Shown here piece after piece: positions 1 through 12,412 of a DNA stretch of 64,000 bases (position 1 is the first letter of the stretch; each line of letters starts with the position of its first letter). This DNA comes from Sarcocystis neurona. Taxonomy: Eukaryota > Apicomplexa > Conoidasida > Eucoccidiorida > Sarcocystidae. A program made the translations under genes and the position numbers. The notes under the pieces are model-generated. The model saw nothing but the letters and a program-made list of their open reading frames with translations. It was not told where the DNA came from and did no database searches. The stretch spans positions 3,085,615-3,149,614 of the forward strand of contig KL647299.1 in assembly GCA_000727475.1 (NCBI GenBank), in the 5' to 3' direction.

Positions 1-440
1 TTCCACCTCGTCTGTGTGCAAGAAATGTCTGCCTTTTCTCTTCCTGTGAACAGGATAATGGGATTGTAGACCGGGACTGCCGTCAGATAAGAAATTCCTT
101 GCTGGTGTATGTCGTGGGCGTGTGCGGGCCACGGGGAGTTTTCTTTGCGGCCCCCTCTCTTCCCCTCCATGCGTCGTTTCTTTTTTCCGCCGCTCGTTTT
201 CCACTCGAATTCTTCTTTTAAATCGACCTCGCCGTTTTCTCTTGCGGCACGCTTTCTTTTTGTCGAAGTCTGCACGCGGGTCATCACTCTTCGCTATCGC
301 CTCGCGTTGCTTCGCGTCAGCCCCCACGCTCGTGTACCCCTCCTTCGCTGCAAATCCTTTCCTGTTCTTAACTTTCGGTCCTATCTTTTTCTAGAAAAGG
401 TCTTCTCTGCTGCACCACTCAAACATCGACAGAAGTAGCA
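1..440. other. no supported gene
   Basis: Pyrimidine-rich single-copy sequence. Open frames of about 100 codons exist, but their translations look random, with no recognisable domain or splice signal. I see nothing I can annotate. Confidence 0.4.
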
Positions 441-1260
441 CTTCTCTTCATTTAAAGAGACCCTATACATACATGTGTGCATGCGGGTACCGCACCACCC
501 GCATATATATATATATATATATATCTGCATGCATATCTTCATTTCTACGTGTCTAATATATATGGTATATATGTGTATGTGTATACATTCGTAAGAGCGC
601 ACACGTATATTTGGATACGTATATATATTTGTAGACAGCCACAGGTGTGAATAGACGCACTATATATATGTACATACACATCCGTATATATGCGTCTGTA
701 TATATATATAAATAGGCAATCCTGTCTACTGCTGTTGCAGGCCCCCCTCGTGTGACCGACTACACTATTTGCGCGAGACCTTCCCCTGTTATATATATAC
801 ATATATGCACGAAGGTACGACCATTACATACATATATGTATATATCTGGATATCTATCTATCTATATATATATGAGATAGACACAGAGACAGAGAGAGTG
901 AGCCTATATATATATATATATATGTATATATAGGGAGAGAGAGAGTGGGCCAGTAGTTATATATATATACATATATGCGTGTATAGACGAAGTTTTAGTA
1001 ATATACACATATATGTGTATATATGGGATAGACATAGAGGCAGAGAGACTGAGCCTATACCTACATATATATATATATATATGTAGGAAGAGATAGTGAG
1101 AGAGCCAGTAATATATAGGTATATTTATGTATGAACGAAGGTTTAATACTAGCAGAAATATATGTGCATATATATATATATATATGAGATAGAGACAGAG
1201 ACAGTGAGCCAGTGGTTTGGCACATATATATATGCACGCATGTATACATGTAGGCGACTG
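441..1260. repeat. TA microsatellites with a diverged ~155 bp repeat
   Basis: Many short (TA)n runs are interleaved with a purine-rich motif of the type GATAGACAYAGAGRCAGAGAG followed by TGAGCC. It recurs near 875, 1026 and 1185, so there are about three diverged copies spaced 150-160 bp apart. No coding potential is visible. Confidence 0.6.
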
Positions 1261-1387
1261 CGTTTTTGTGTGTGGAGAGACTGACGTATGCAGACATATA
1301 TTTATTTACATGTGGGAGACATGTGATTTTTAATTTGTTAAGGCCTGCCGGAACCTCTTCACTTCGTCTATGCGTCAAGGTTCGTTG

Positions 1388-2726
1388 CTGTCGAACGGAC
1401 GACGCAGCAGCAGCAACAGGAAGAAGAAGAAGAGCAGCAGCCGCAACAGCAGCAGCTCCCCCGCCGCGTCGAGTTGCAGGGTCGGAGAGCAGCAGCAACA
1501 GCAGCAACGGCAGGAGGAGGACGGGCAGTAGCAGCAACAGGACCCTTAGAAGTAGCATGAGAAGCCGCGGCGGCAGCGGCAGCAGCAGTGACAGCAGCAG
1601 CAGCAGCAGCGGCATCAGCAGAGGCGAAAGAAAGGGAGGGAAAGAGGCGGGTGGAGTGCGTCCTCTCAAGGCGAGAGGAAGCTTCCATCGTGGAGAAGCT
1701 ACTTTCAAAGAAGGACAAGAAGCAGCAGCAGACATTTAACAACAGCAGCAGCAGCAGCACGTTTAACAGCAGCAGCAGTAGCATGTTTAACAGCACCAGC
1801 AGGCCTGATACTTGATCGAGATTACCGACATCAGCAGCAGCTGCTGCCGCTCCACAGGGAGTGCAGAGGGTACGCTCTCGCCCGCAAGAGGAAGAAGACG
1901 GCGGCAGCACTCAGACGGAAAGCAGCAGCAACCGGTGCAGCAGAAGCAGCAGAAGCAGCAGAGGCAACAGCAACAGCAGAGGCAGCAGCAACAGCAGCAG
2001 AGGCAGCAGCAACAGCAGCAGAGGTAGCAGCAACAGCAGAGGCAGCAGCAGCAGCAGAGGCAGCAGCAACAGCAGCAGAGGCAGCAGCAACAGCAGCAGA
2101 GGCAGTGGTGGGGGGAGTGGCTCCTGCTCAAAGGAAGAGGACGCATCGGCAGCAGCAGCAGCGGTGAAGCGCCAGCAACGGCAGCAGCAACAGCAGCAAC
2201 AGCAGCAGTATTCGCAGCGCTGACAACGACAGCAGCACTCGGGTCGGGATGCTGAAGAGACAGCATAGAAGCAGCCGCAGCAGCGCGAGCGGCGGCAACT
2301 GGACTGGCAGCAGCCATGGAAGAGGCAGGAGGAACAGCAGTAGCGGCGTGGGACGGAAATGCGGCAACAACAGCAGGAGCAGAAATGTCAGTACCGCGTG
2401 CAGCAAGACCAACGTCGGAAGCAGCTGTTGGTGAGGAAGCAGCAACAGAAAAAGAATCAGAGACAGAGACAACACAAGCAGCAGCAGCAGCAAAAGCAGC
2501 AGCAGCAACAGCAGAAGCGGCAGCAGCAACAGCAGAAGCAGCTGACGCAGTAGCAGCAGCAGCAGGAGCAGCAGCAGGAGGAGCAGCAGCAGAAGGAGCA
2601 GCAGGAGAAGGAATAGCAGCGGAAGAAGCAGCAGAACGAGCAGGAACAGCAGCGGACGGGTCTTTCATGGCAGTGGACAACAGCGCCGACGCAGCAGCAG
2701 CACTTTTTTTTGCGGAGAAGAAGTAG
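1388..2726 (+). CDS. CAG-repeat coding block, Gln/Ser/Ala-rich (frame unresolved)
   Basis: The plus strand carries dense CAG/AGC/GCA triplets that can be read as poly-Gln, poly-Ser or poly-Ala. The most protein-like stretch is an Ala/Glu-rich frame ending at a TAG at 2724-2726, whose last residues read FMAVDNSADAAAALFFAEKK. Other frames give Arg/Ser-rich and Gln-rich peptides. In Eimeria such tracts are typical of exons, but on the opposite strand the same DNA would be CTG-type, which in this window is typical of introns. I therefore cannot exclude that it is non-coding. Start, frame and exon limits are not determined and no family is recognised. Confidence 0.35.
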
Positions 2727-2988
2727 GAGAAGTAGAAGAGGAGGAGGACGAAGAGGACGAAGACGAAGAGAGGCAGCCGGGGGAGCCGGGAGCAGACGAG
2801 AGAGAGCAGAGCGAAGAAGCTGAAGAGGAGCTGTTCGGTGCTGCTGCTGCTGCTGGGGCCGAAGGAGGGGGCTTCTTCTGCAGAGTGCTTCCCTTCCTTC
2901 TAAAGAAGAAGAAAGACGGGACCAGCGCCGGTGGCTCTTCGCGGCCGCCATCTGCATGCGACGACCTCATCAACACAAATCCTGCGCG
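2706..2988 (+). CDS. acidic exon candidate ending at a GT donor
   Basis: Just after the Ala-rich frame closes, a different plus frame reads a strongly acidic stretch (GEEVGEVEEEEDEEDEDEER), then a mixed segment with FFCRVLPFLLKKKKDG, up to NTNPAR. It closes with TAA at 2990-2992, which overlaps a GTAACT donor-like site at 2989. This could be the end of a protein or an exon spliced onward, possibly towards the exon at 4953. The charge pattern is far from what random repeat DNA gives. The 5' limit is a guess. No family is recognised. Confidence 0.4.
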
Positions 2989-3059
2989 GTAACTACTTCG
3001 ACTTCTACCTCTCAAAAGACACCTTCTCCTCCATACACGTACATGCATGCCTTTACTTC

Positions 3060-4440
3060 GAAGTTATATATATAGATATATGTCGAAGTAATATATCTGT
3101 CTATCTCTCTCACACGCCGGGTACTTCTCTCTGTCTCATATATATATATACATACATACATATATATATATATATATTTGCTGGTAGTATCGTGTTCTCG
3201 CAGTCTGTCTTGAAATACATCTCTTTTTGGAACACTTCTTACCATCCATATGTTCTCGTCTCTCCATCTCTTCCTTTCTGTGGAAGGCTTACCGTCTTCA
3301 CTTTCTCTCGATATATCTTCCCGTCTCTCTAGACATAAATACATATATATATGTATATACGTATTTATATAGATAGATATATATACAGATATACGTATAT
3401 ATACATGTACGTATATACATGTATATGCAGAGAGAGAGAGAGAGATAGATGTGTAGATATGTAGGTATAGATATACAGATATATAAATATAGATATATAG
3501 ATATAGATATAGAGATATATATATATATAGATATATATGTATATATATATAGAGAGAGAGATATATATATATAGATATATATATAGATAGATATATATAT
3601 AGATATATATATAGATATATATATAGATATATATATAGATAGATATATATAGAGAGAGAGATATATATATATAGATATATAGGTATCTAGATATAGATAT
3701 ATAGACATATAGGTGTATAGGTATATAGATATATATATATAGATATAGATATATATATATAGATATAGATATATATAGATAGATAGATATATAGGTATAT
3801 AGATATAGATATAGAGATGTAGGTATATAGATGCATGTGTGTATACGTGTGTATATATATATGTAGATATAGATGTGTAGATATACGTGTGTATACATGT
3901 ATGTATGTATATATATGTAGTATAGATATATGTTTGTGTACGTGGAGAAGTCTCGGGTGTATGTACACCGGTGAGTCATATCATACTTCGCCAGCATACT
4001 GAGACACGTAAATAGACACAATACAAGGCCATACTATATATAGACGTGTAGGCAGACAAACACACACATATATATATACATAAATATATCGTGTCTCGAT
4101 GTATTTATATATCTGCTGATCGAGGAACACATATGTATACGTATACAGAGAGAGACAGAGACAATGGTATAGACCAAATATACTCTGCTACATATATACA
4201 TAGAGGCAGACACACATATATATATATCTTCTCTCGGCATTAGGAACAAATATCGATATATGTATACAATGATATAAACGAAGTACTCGGCTACATACAC
4301 TTATATGTATATATATATAGGCAGACACATATGTATATATATGTATTCTCTGGGGATATGCCAAGTACATGTATCTGCTGAGGGAGGAACGCATGCATAT
4401 ATATATATATTCTTGGCGTGTATGACTGTGTGTGGATATC
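3060..4440. repeat. TAGA/TA microsatellite tract
   Basis: From about 3340 to 3960 the DNA is almost only TATATAGA-type units. From 3960 to 4440 longer diverged units appear that share AGGCAGACACACATATA-like and GAGGAAC motifs, near 4050, 4204 and 4319. The long frames here translate only to Ile/Tyr repeats and are not genes. Confidence 0.7.
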
Positions 4441-4449
4441 GAGGGAGGA

Positions 4450-4950
4450 ACATGTACGTGGTACTGCTGCTGCTGTGCTGGTGTGGCGATGCGTCTTGAG
4501 CTGCTGTTGCTGCAGCTGCGATAGCACCCGACGCCGCTGCAACAGCAGCCGCGTCTTACCTGCTGCTGCTGCTTCTGTGAAAACTGCCGCTGCTGCTCCT
4601 GCTGCTCCTGCATCCGCACCTGAACTTTTTCGCTTCTCTTCGTCGCTTCGTTGCTGTAAACGCGTTGCTCTCCTCCGCCTTGCTTGTCTGTGTTCCTCTG
4701 CTGCATCTGCTGCTGCTGCTGCATCTGCTGCTCCTGCTGCTGCCGTCTCGATTGCGAAGCGTTTTCATCTCCGCTCGTCCTGTTGCAGCAATTCTTCTCC
4801 TCCTTCCGTTTCTCCGTCTTCTCCTCTGCCACCGCCTCTTCTCGGATCGTTTTTGCTGCCCGGTCCCTGCCTTCCTCTCTTTCTTGGTCTCTCCCTGCTG
4901 CTGCATCATTCTTCTGGCCTCTCCTTCGCGCTCTTCTTTTTTTTCTGGGC
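4450..4950 (+). other. CTG-polarity block, probably intron upstream of exon 4953
   Basis: The plus strand here is CTG-rich and pyrimidine-rich and runs into a good splice acceptor (pyrimidine run 4931-4945, AG at 4951-4952). The opposite strand gives a Gln/Glu/Lys-rich frame, so a minus-strand exon cannot be ruled out. I favour an intron because the sequence after the AG looks coding on the plus strand. Confidence 0.4.
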
Positions 4951-4952
4951 AG

Positions 4953-7059
4953 CAAAGCGTTCGTGGAAGCGCTGCTCGAAGAACAACGGCAGCAAGCGTT
5001 GCTGCTTCCCCAGCAGCAAGTTGCCGACGCCGTCGAGGGCAGCGCCCTGCTGCTGGACTGCCTGCAGGAACAGCGGCGCGTGTATCTGCTGCAGCCGCGT
5101 CCGCAGCCGCCGCATGCGTTGCCAGAGGCCTACAGGTATAAGACGTTCACGCTGGCCCAGCTGCTTCAAGGGGAGACGGAATACGAAGTAGGAGGAGGAG
5201 GAGATGCAGCAGCAGGGACGGGAGATTTGTCGGAGGAGCAGCAGCAGCAGGAGACGAAGAAGCTTGGGCGACTCGATCTGTCTGCTGCTGCTGCTTCTTC
5301 TTTCGCCTGTTTTTCTGGTCTGCTCCATCCCGACAGCAGCATCTTCGCAGAGCTGGGAGCTGCTGCTGGGGCCCTCCCGGCGCTGGGGCAGCAGCAACAG
5401 GAGCAGGAGCAACAGCAGGAGAAGACGGAGGAAGAGCAGCAGCAGCAGCAGAGAGGAGGAAGTGGAGGAGAAGAAGAAGAAGAGGACGAGCAAGAGAAGA
5501 AGCAGCAGCAGAGGCTGCTTCTTGAAAGGGCTGCTGCGGCTCGTGTTGCTGCGTTTCTTCTTAGCGCATCGCCTCCCCCCGCCGTCCTCGGAGGCCCGGC
5601 TCGTCTGCGTCGGCCCCCCGCCGCTCGGCCGGAGCCGCAGCACTACTCCCTGCTGCAGCAGCAGCAACAGCAGCAGCAGTTGTATTCGCTACTTCAGCAA
5701 CAGCAACAGCAGTTCCAGCAGCAGCAACACAGCCTTCAGCAGCTGCAGCAGCAGCAGGTGTTGCTGCAGGCTCAGCAGCACGAGTTCTCACCCCACCAGC
5801 AGCAGCTGCTGCAGCAGCAGGAGCTGCAGCATGTAAGCCCAGCAGGGAGAGCCAGCTCGGCGTCCTCTGTTATATCAACGACGTCGACGGGAAAAAGAGC
5901 CAAAAAAGGAAGCGGCAGCACCGTCAGCAGCAGCAGCAGCAATCTCAATCGGCAGCAAAAACAGCAGCGTCTCCTGCTCCTGCAACAGCAAAATGCCGCG
6001 GCGGCCTCCGCCGGTGCTGCTGCGCATGCTGCGACAACTACGCTTGCTGCTGCACCTCTTCCTCCTCCCGCTGCTGCGACCCGCGTCCCACTCAGCACTG
6101 CTGCTGCTGCCTTCGCGTCCTTTCCACTAGCTGCTGTTCCTGCCGCGTTGCCTCCTCAGTCTGCTGCTGTTGTTGCTGCGTACGGCTCGCGGCCGGCGTC
6201 TGCCGTTGGCAGTGCGTCGGATATAGCAGCAAGCAGCGTCAGCAGCAGAACGTCATCGGGAAAAAGGAAGGGAAACAAAGGCAGCAGCAGCAGCCACAGC
6301 AGACCTGGCAGCATCTGCAGCAGCACCTTATCAGGAGCAGCAGCAGCAGCGAAAACAGGCAGAAAAACAGCAGCAGCGGCAGCAAAGGCAGCAGCAGCGA
6401 ACGCAGCAACAGCAGCAGAGGACGCAGCAGCAGCAGCAGACGTCGGAACAGCAACTGCTGCCGGCCTGTCCATTTCTTCGTCTTCGCTCAAAACTCTGCA
6501 GGCGCAGCAGCAGCAGCAGCCGTTCCTGCTGCAGCAGCAGGAGCACCAGATTCTGTTTGATCAAACCCAGACTCAGCAGCAGCAGCAGCCTCTGCTTCTT
6601 CTTCAGCAACAGCAGCAGCCTCCGTTCACTCAGCCACAGCAGCAGCAGCCTGTGCTGCTTCAGCAACAGCAACAGCCTCTGCTGGATCAGCAGCAGCAGC
6701 AACAGCAGCAGCCTCTGTGGGATCAGCTGCAGCAGCAGCAGCTGTCGGCACCACCGGTGACTGCCGGCGCCTTTGCAGTCGGACAGCATAGCGCTCCGGG
6801 CCTGGAGCAGCAGCAAATACAGCAACAGCAGCCTCTGCTGGATCACCACCAGCAGCAGCAGATGTTGCTGCAGCAGCAGTACGTGCAGCAGCAGCGGCAG
6901 CCACCCGCGCAGCAGCAGCAGCAGTTTTTGCCGACGCAGCAGCAGGAACGTGGGGAACTGCGACGTCTTGAGAGCAAGTCAGAGGACGGGAAGAAGAAGA
7001 AGAAAAAAGAGGAGAAGAAGAAGGAGAAGAAGGCAAAGAAGAGGAAAACAGAAGAATAG
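4953..7059 (+). CDS. Gln-rich protein with Lys-rich C-terminus, terminal exon
   Basis: A plus-strand frame stays open from the acceptor at 4951-4952 to a TAG at 7057-7059, about 700 residues. The first ~65 residues are not low-complexity (they include AYRYKTFTLAQLLQGETEYE) and look like the end of a folded region. The rest is Gln-, Ala- and Ser-rich with many poly-Gln runs, for example 5650-5830 and 6500-6930. The end is strongly basic, with Lys runs and KKRKTEE, resembling a nuclear localisation signal. The frame also continues upstream into the CTG block, but only as Cys/Leu repeats, so I start the exon at the acceptor. The upstream exon with the start codon is not identified. No domain family is recognised; a nuclear role is only a guess from composition. 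Confidence 0.6.
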
Positions 7060-7099
7060 TCGTACCCTCGCCTCTTCCTTATCTCTCGCAGCTCTTCTT

Positions 7100-7365
7100 G
7101 CATGTTTCTGTAGACGTCTGTGCAGGTCGATATTCACACGTGTGTACATGTGCTGCTGTGTCTATGTATATATATATATATATGTGAAGACATCCGTATA
7201 CCTACAAGAGTCTGTATAAAAGCGGTCTTCTCCCACCTTCTGGTTATCTTTGTATATCTACATGTCCGTGTCTACGCACTTATATATACACAAGTATGCC
7301 CCTGTGTCTACGTGTACGTATATATGTACATATGCATAGGTGTATATTAATTTATTTGTGGAGAC
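7100..7365. repeat. TG/TA-rich microsatellite spacer
   Basis: Short (TA)n runs and TGTG-rich sequence follow the stop codon of the upstream gene. No gene is visible. Confidence 0.5.
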
Positions 7366-7600
7366 AGCGCCGTGGACTTTTTGCTGCTGATGTTGACGAC
7401 GTCGACGATCTGACTTTTCTGCTGCGGCAAGACTCTGTCCCCAAGAGCCGCGCTCTGCTACGACGCGTCGCCGAGTCAGCGGCTGTTGCTGCGCGTCGGG
7501 ACAGGCATAGCTGCTGCTGCTGCTGCTGTGCTCGCGGAAGAATCTCAGACCGCGCTGCTGCTGCGCTCTACAACGTCTCTGCGGCCTACTTATGAGGAGG
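7366..7600 (+). CDS. possible exon, unknown
   Basis: One plus frame gives a balanced charged/hydrophobic peptide (FAADVDDVDDLTFLLRQDSV and onward to RRVAESAAVAARRD) before running into Cys repeats. It could be an exon that ends in the CTG run near 7510. A competing frame begins around 7486. No family is recognised and no clear splice pair was found, so confidence is low. Confidence 0.25.
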
Positions 7601-7691
7601 AGAAATCTCCCTTTGCCGCTTTCCGCAGAACCCAACCGCCATTCACCGCGTCTGTGCGTGTGTGCGGAGGCGCCCTGTTCTGTGACGGTGT

Positions 7692-7734
7692 GTGGGGTGG
7701 TGCATGCGGCCTGCGTGGGGTGGTGCATGCGGCC
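7692..7734. repeat. 20 bp tandem repeat containing TGCATGC
   Basis: GTGGGGTGGTGCATGCGGCC occurs at 7692-7711 and again at 7715-7734. TGCATGC is a motif bound by some apicomplexan AP2 factors, so this pair could be regulatory, but nothing here proves that. Confidence 0.6.
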
Positions 7735-7869
7735 AGCCTCCACCAGGTGTTCGACGGACTTCCGCTTCCAAAAAAGCAGAGAAGACTGCGGGCAGGACGG
7801 AGGACAGGGTCGTCGGAATTGCGCGGCAACAAAGCCAACTGCACTGCAGTCTTCACAAGAAGATCAATC

Positions 7870-8270
7870 ACCTTGACCAACGATATATGTATATATACGT
7901 CTAAACACATATATGTATATATGTATGTGTGGATTTTTCGTGCACCTGTAGAGGCTTGCTGTAGAAAAGTGTGTTCTTCTTTCTGTGTGGAGATAGAGAG
8001 ATACGCGTAGAAAGCGTTAGAAATAGAGGGAGGAATATATGGACCTGCGGTTGATATGTAGAGTCCTGTGAAACTGAACTTTGGTTCTACTATATTTCAG
8101 TTCACCTACGCGTGCCACCTGTCGCTCTCCCGTTCACATCTATATAGATATACATTTCCTTAGATATAAATATATAGAGGAAAGCATGCGTCTACACATG
8201 TATAACGCATGCGGGTACATACACAAATACAAAAACACGCGTTCTACACATCAGAGAAGACAGCTTGTGA
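7870..8270. other. no supported gene
   Basis: AT- and TG-rich sequence with short (TA)n runs. No coding signal is visible. Confidence 0.4.
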
Positions 8271-8702
8271 GGAGGAGGGCACGGCTGCTGCAGATCCTAG
8301 CTGCTGGTGATACTGCGACGTATGGACGAAGAAGCTACGAGAGAAACGCTCTTTTGGCTTTCACAGCCATGGCAAACAAACCTGAAGTGTACGTACACCC
8401 GGGAAAGAGACACACCCGGGAAAGAGACCCACCCGGGGAAGAGACACAGAAGGCAGTATATATACACGTGAAAACGTACGTAGAGCCTTGTAGTTTATGC
8501 GTACATATATGTGTGCTGCTGCCTTTCTGCTTTTGATAAGCGCACAAAGATGTCTTTGCAGAGCACGTGTCGCGATGTGGGCATGGACAGACACAGGGAT
8601 TTGTGCTGCCGCCGCTGCAGCAAGCTTCAAGCTGCTACAGGAGCAGCAGGGGACTCGTCTGCAAGCATTTTGAGGAGGTAGCACGTCGACTCCTCTGTGG
8701 CT

Positions 8703-8985
8703 GCTGCTGACACGCTTCTGCTGCTACCCCGCTTCTTTCTTGCTGCTGTTGCTGCTGGTAGAGTGACACCGCAGCAGCGTCAGTGCGCTGAGGTTGCTGC
8801 TGCTGCTAAGAGTGATGGCACGTTTTAGCATCATTTCTCCTCCTTCGTTGCCGCTTCCGTTGCCGGGCGGAAGCACAAGTCCAGCAGCAGTCCTCCGTGC
8901 TGCCCCTGCTGTTTTTGATGTCACCCTGCAGCGCAGACAGGCTGCTGACACGCTTCTGCTGCTACCCCGCTTCTTTCTTGCTGCT
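8703..8985. repeat. exact 45 bp direct repeat, 238 bp apart
   Basis: Positions 8703-8747 and 8941-8985 are identical over 45 bases and then diverge. The unit is not a plain triplet repeat, so this looks like a recent segmental duplication inside the CAG/CTG-rich block. Confidence 0.8.
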
Positions 8986-9499
8986 CTTGCATGCTGGTGG
9001 TACCGCTGTTCCTGACGTGACACTGCCGCAGCATTTCATTGCTGCTGCTCCTGTTGCTCTCTGGTCACCAGCAGCCGTTCACCCCTGCCGTTGGTCTTAG
9101 AGTTGCTTCGCAACAGCGTGTCTCTGCAGCGGCGCGTTTCGCCGCTCCTGCTGGAAACGCCGCACTGCTGCCGCACTTGCTGCTGCCGCTGGTGCTACAC
9201 TGGACACTACACAGCAGCAGCGGGAACGCTGCTGCTGTTTGTCCTGCGCTGCAGCGGCAGCCCTTCCTGCTGTTGCTGCTGCTTTGCTGCTCCTGCTGAC
9301 ACCCCGAAGCGCCATGACGTAGCTGCCGCTGCTGCTGCACCTCGTCCTTCTCCTGCTTGTCGCGCTGCTGTTGCTGGTCATGTACAGACGCGGCACCGCT
9401 TCTTCCCTGCTCCTCGTGCTGCCGCTGCACAACGGCTACAAACGTGCGAGAGGAAGCGTGAGGAGAGAGCAGTCCAAGGCTCGTGCGTATTGAAAGCAC
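8724..9499 (-). CDS. probable Gln-rich exon(s) on minus strand
   Basis: On the minus strand the triplets read CAG, and a frame from 9499 to about 9250 gives a hydrophilic peptide (FVAVVQRQHEEQGRSGAAS, then DKQEKDEVQQQRQL). A further minus frame at 9023-8724 reads NGSGNEGGEMMLKRAITLSS. These may be two exons of one gene. The plus strand also has an open Leu-rich frame over the same region, which I treat as antisense. The start codon and splice sites are not fixed, and no family is recognised. Confidence 0.35.
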
Positions 9500-9529
9500 C
9501 GGTGCGTATTATCTCCCAGTAGTGCCCCA

Positions 9530-12381
9530 CTTTCTCATTCTTTCTCAGGGGGCTACGGAAAAAATTTACGTCGCTCTCTACAGTATAGAGTCACTCATTT
9601 GCTCTTCATAAGTGCGTGTGTGCGGTTGTGCGCGTACACATCAATACGTGTATATTCACATATACGTGTAACGTCTTCCTGTAGCACGCACGTAAAGTGT
9701 ATATACTCTGCTCTTTATATACATCTATCTGTCTATCTATCGACACATATATCTGTGTATACGTACAGCTGTGTATATACATTCTACACTGTATAAACAC
9801 ATAGCTATCCATCTATATATGTGTACATAATATGTACACGTATACCTGCGTACGCACGCGCACGTGTAGAGGTAAGTGACAGCATTATGAAAGCAGCCCT
9901 CAAGATTTCGCTGTATTAGGACACTGCAGCCGAAGAGAGATCCAAAGAAGCTTCTCCGTTTTTTTTTTCGAAATTCAGAAGCTCACACTGCCTGTCCAAC
10001 GCCTTCTGTGCCCGCACGTATACTTGTGTATCCGCTAGGTAACAGCTGTGTACTTCCCACCGCGAAGAGGTGCTCACGTGCTGCTCACCTTCCCTGGCAT
10101 CAGCTGCTGCGTTTTCACGGAGAAGAAAGAGACGTCAGCCCTGCAAGTCTGCGGCCATATGCAAGGGGTGACTTCTCGCCGGTTTATAGTCATTTTCGTG
10201 TTAACACAGTGGTAATCATGAGGCCTTCCTCAAAGTTTGGATGTCCCAGTACACACACGCTAGACTTAGTTAGAGGAAACAACATAGTATACGTACGTTT
10301 CAGCTCATCACAGCGGAAGTCAGGATGCCCTTCTTACAATCTGAATTTCTCCAGACATGTACGTGTTGACTTATCTTACAGGAGACAAACTCTACACACA
10401 TTATGGTAATATTTCGAAGTACGCGTCCTTGCAGCGACATAAGTGTCGTCGAAGGCGATTATCTCAGGAATTGACGCGTGTGTGCACAAACCGGACTTCA
10501 GGATTCTGCTGTGCTGTTCACGCTGTCCTACACGTCTCCTGATCAAAGAAACACCTGTGTGTACAAGAGTCATATACCTACGCATGGGTGTTATACGTAC
10601 AAACACGTGTACACTCACATCAGAAGAGGCCCCGTGTGCACATCTGGATACTCTGCGGATTGACAGAAGTGTGTGAGATCATCGTTTTCTCTGAATGTGT
10701 TGTGGCGCGGGTGCGTCAGAACTCAAAACGTGGAGACCTATCAAGAGATCACTCTGCGTACATCCCGTCGAACAACTTTGGCTGGGAACGGCAGTGGTGT
10801 CGGCGGTCGTTGCTTTTCCGCGAGATCCTTCCTAGGCTGAAAAGTGGTTTTTACTAAAGTTCTGGTAGATATTTCTGTGTGTATACCGGGACACGGTATA
10901 CACCTGGACTTCTAGCTCATATCTTGTCTTTACTGCACAAATCGCCTTCAAGCGAGGCCGGCTGGCAGCGCAGTGAAATAGGAGGCGCTTCGCAGTATGG
11001 CCAAAGGAGGAAGTTTTTTCAGGGCTGCCCACGTTCTCCTGCTACTCCTGTGTCTCAGTAAAGGTGTACAGAGGAAGGCAGAGAGAGAAAGGGAGAGAGA
11101 CCGAAGGATTCAGAGTAGTGCTCCCACAGACAAAACCGCGTATTGTGCGAGGAGTACACAGAGAACTGAAATACGGGACATGCGCACAGACGGGTCCTCT
11201 GTCTTACTCTCTGTCAGTTTGTCTAGGTATGTGGGACCTCCGCACAGAGGGATTCTATGTCTTTCTCCCTGTCATTTCCTCTCCACACGTCATAAATGTG
11301 TATGGATGGTACACACTACTACAGGTACACACATTCGCGTGTCGAGGCGACTGTCGCAGTGCTGACACAGCAGCAATGTCCTGCGCAGTTCTGGAGTCGT
11401 TGACGATGCTGCAGTGCGGATGTTTGGACCGAAAAGGGTGGCACTATGTCTGTGTAGTACAGATACATCTATATATCTATGTAAAAGTGTATCACCAGCG
11501 CCTTGTGAATCCCTCACCGATGAACTGCTGCATACGCGCACGTCTCGCGCCAATGAACGAAGATATTATCATCATTTTCTACGCCTCCATGTGTATGTAT
11601 GGGTATGACTGTTTTCTGCCCCGTGGAAACATATATATATATATATATATTTATATTTGTAAACGAATGCTTGCCGCACTTATTCATGCACGCCTGCAAA
11701 TACATAGATGTATTTGATGATGTTGGTGGAACAACTTCACAGTGTGATGTGCAGTTCTCAGGTCTTCTAGTGTCCACACTTCTCTGCGCTGCGTGCAAAT
11801 ATGCCTTGCACCTGTACAGGGAAGCAACGAAAAAAAAGAGGAATGTAGCAGACCCACACAAGCAGCAACAGCGAAGAGAGATATAAAAAGCTGCTGTGGC
11901 AGCTGTTCGCACGCCGCGCCTGCGCGGCGGCTTTGAAAAGTTCGTGAAAGCACTTCTTTGTTCTTTCCACTTCACTGTCTCTGTTAACTTGACAAGTGTT
12001 GAGTAGCAAACACACGTAGAGAAAAAGAAATTGACATGTCGCGTCCCCTTCTGTGTAGGGAAGAAACTCCACATGCTGCACGTATAACTGTATGTATACA
12101 TTTCCTTCTTTGACATTACATAGCGGGGAAGTTCGACTTGTGGATTCCACACGTGTTATCACGTCTGCGTTTACCTAGGCAGATCCACAATACCTGTGTG
12201 TCGCCCTCTCTCTTCTCTGTATATTCACACATATACACGCACGTCTATCTATCTATGCGTATACGCGTATCTCACGGTGTATTCGTGTATACGTACACAT
12301 ATGTGTGTATGTGTTTCTTTCCTACGCACAAATGCGTGTGCCTCCATCTCTTTTTGGCCTCTATTTATCTACTTATCTAAT

Positions 12382-12412
<31 letters not shown>

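Noticed and set aside
3298..4021. Long Ile/Tyr/Ser minus-strand ORFs
   Set aside because: Pure translation of TATAGA microsatellites.
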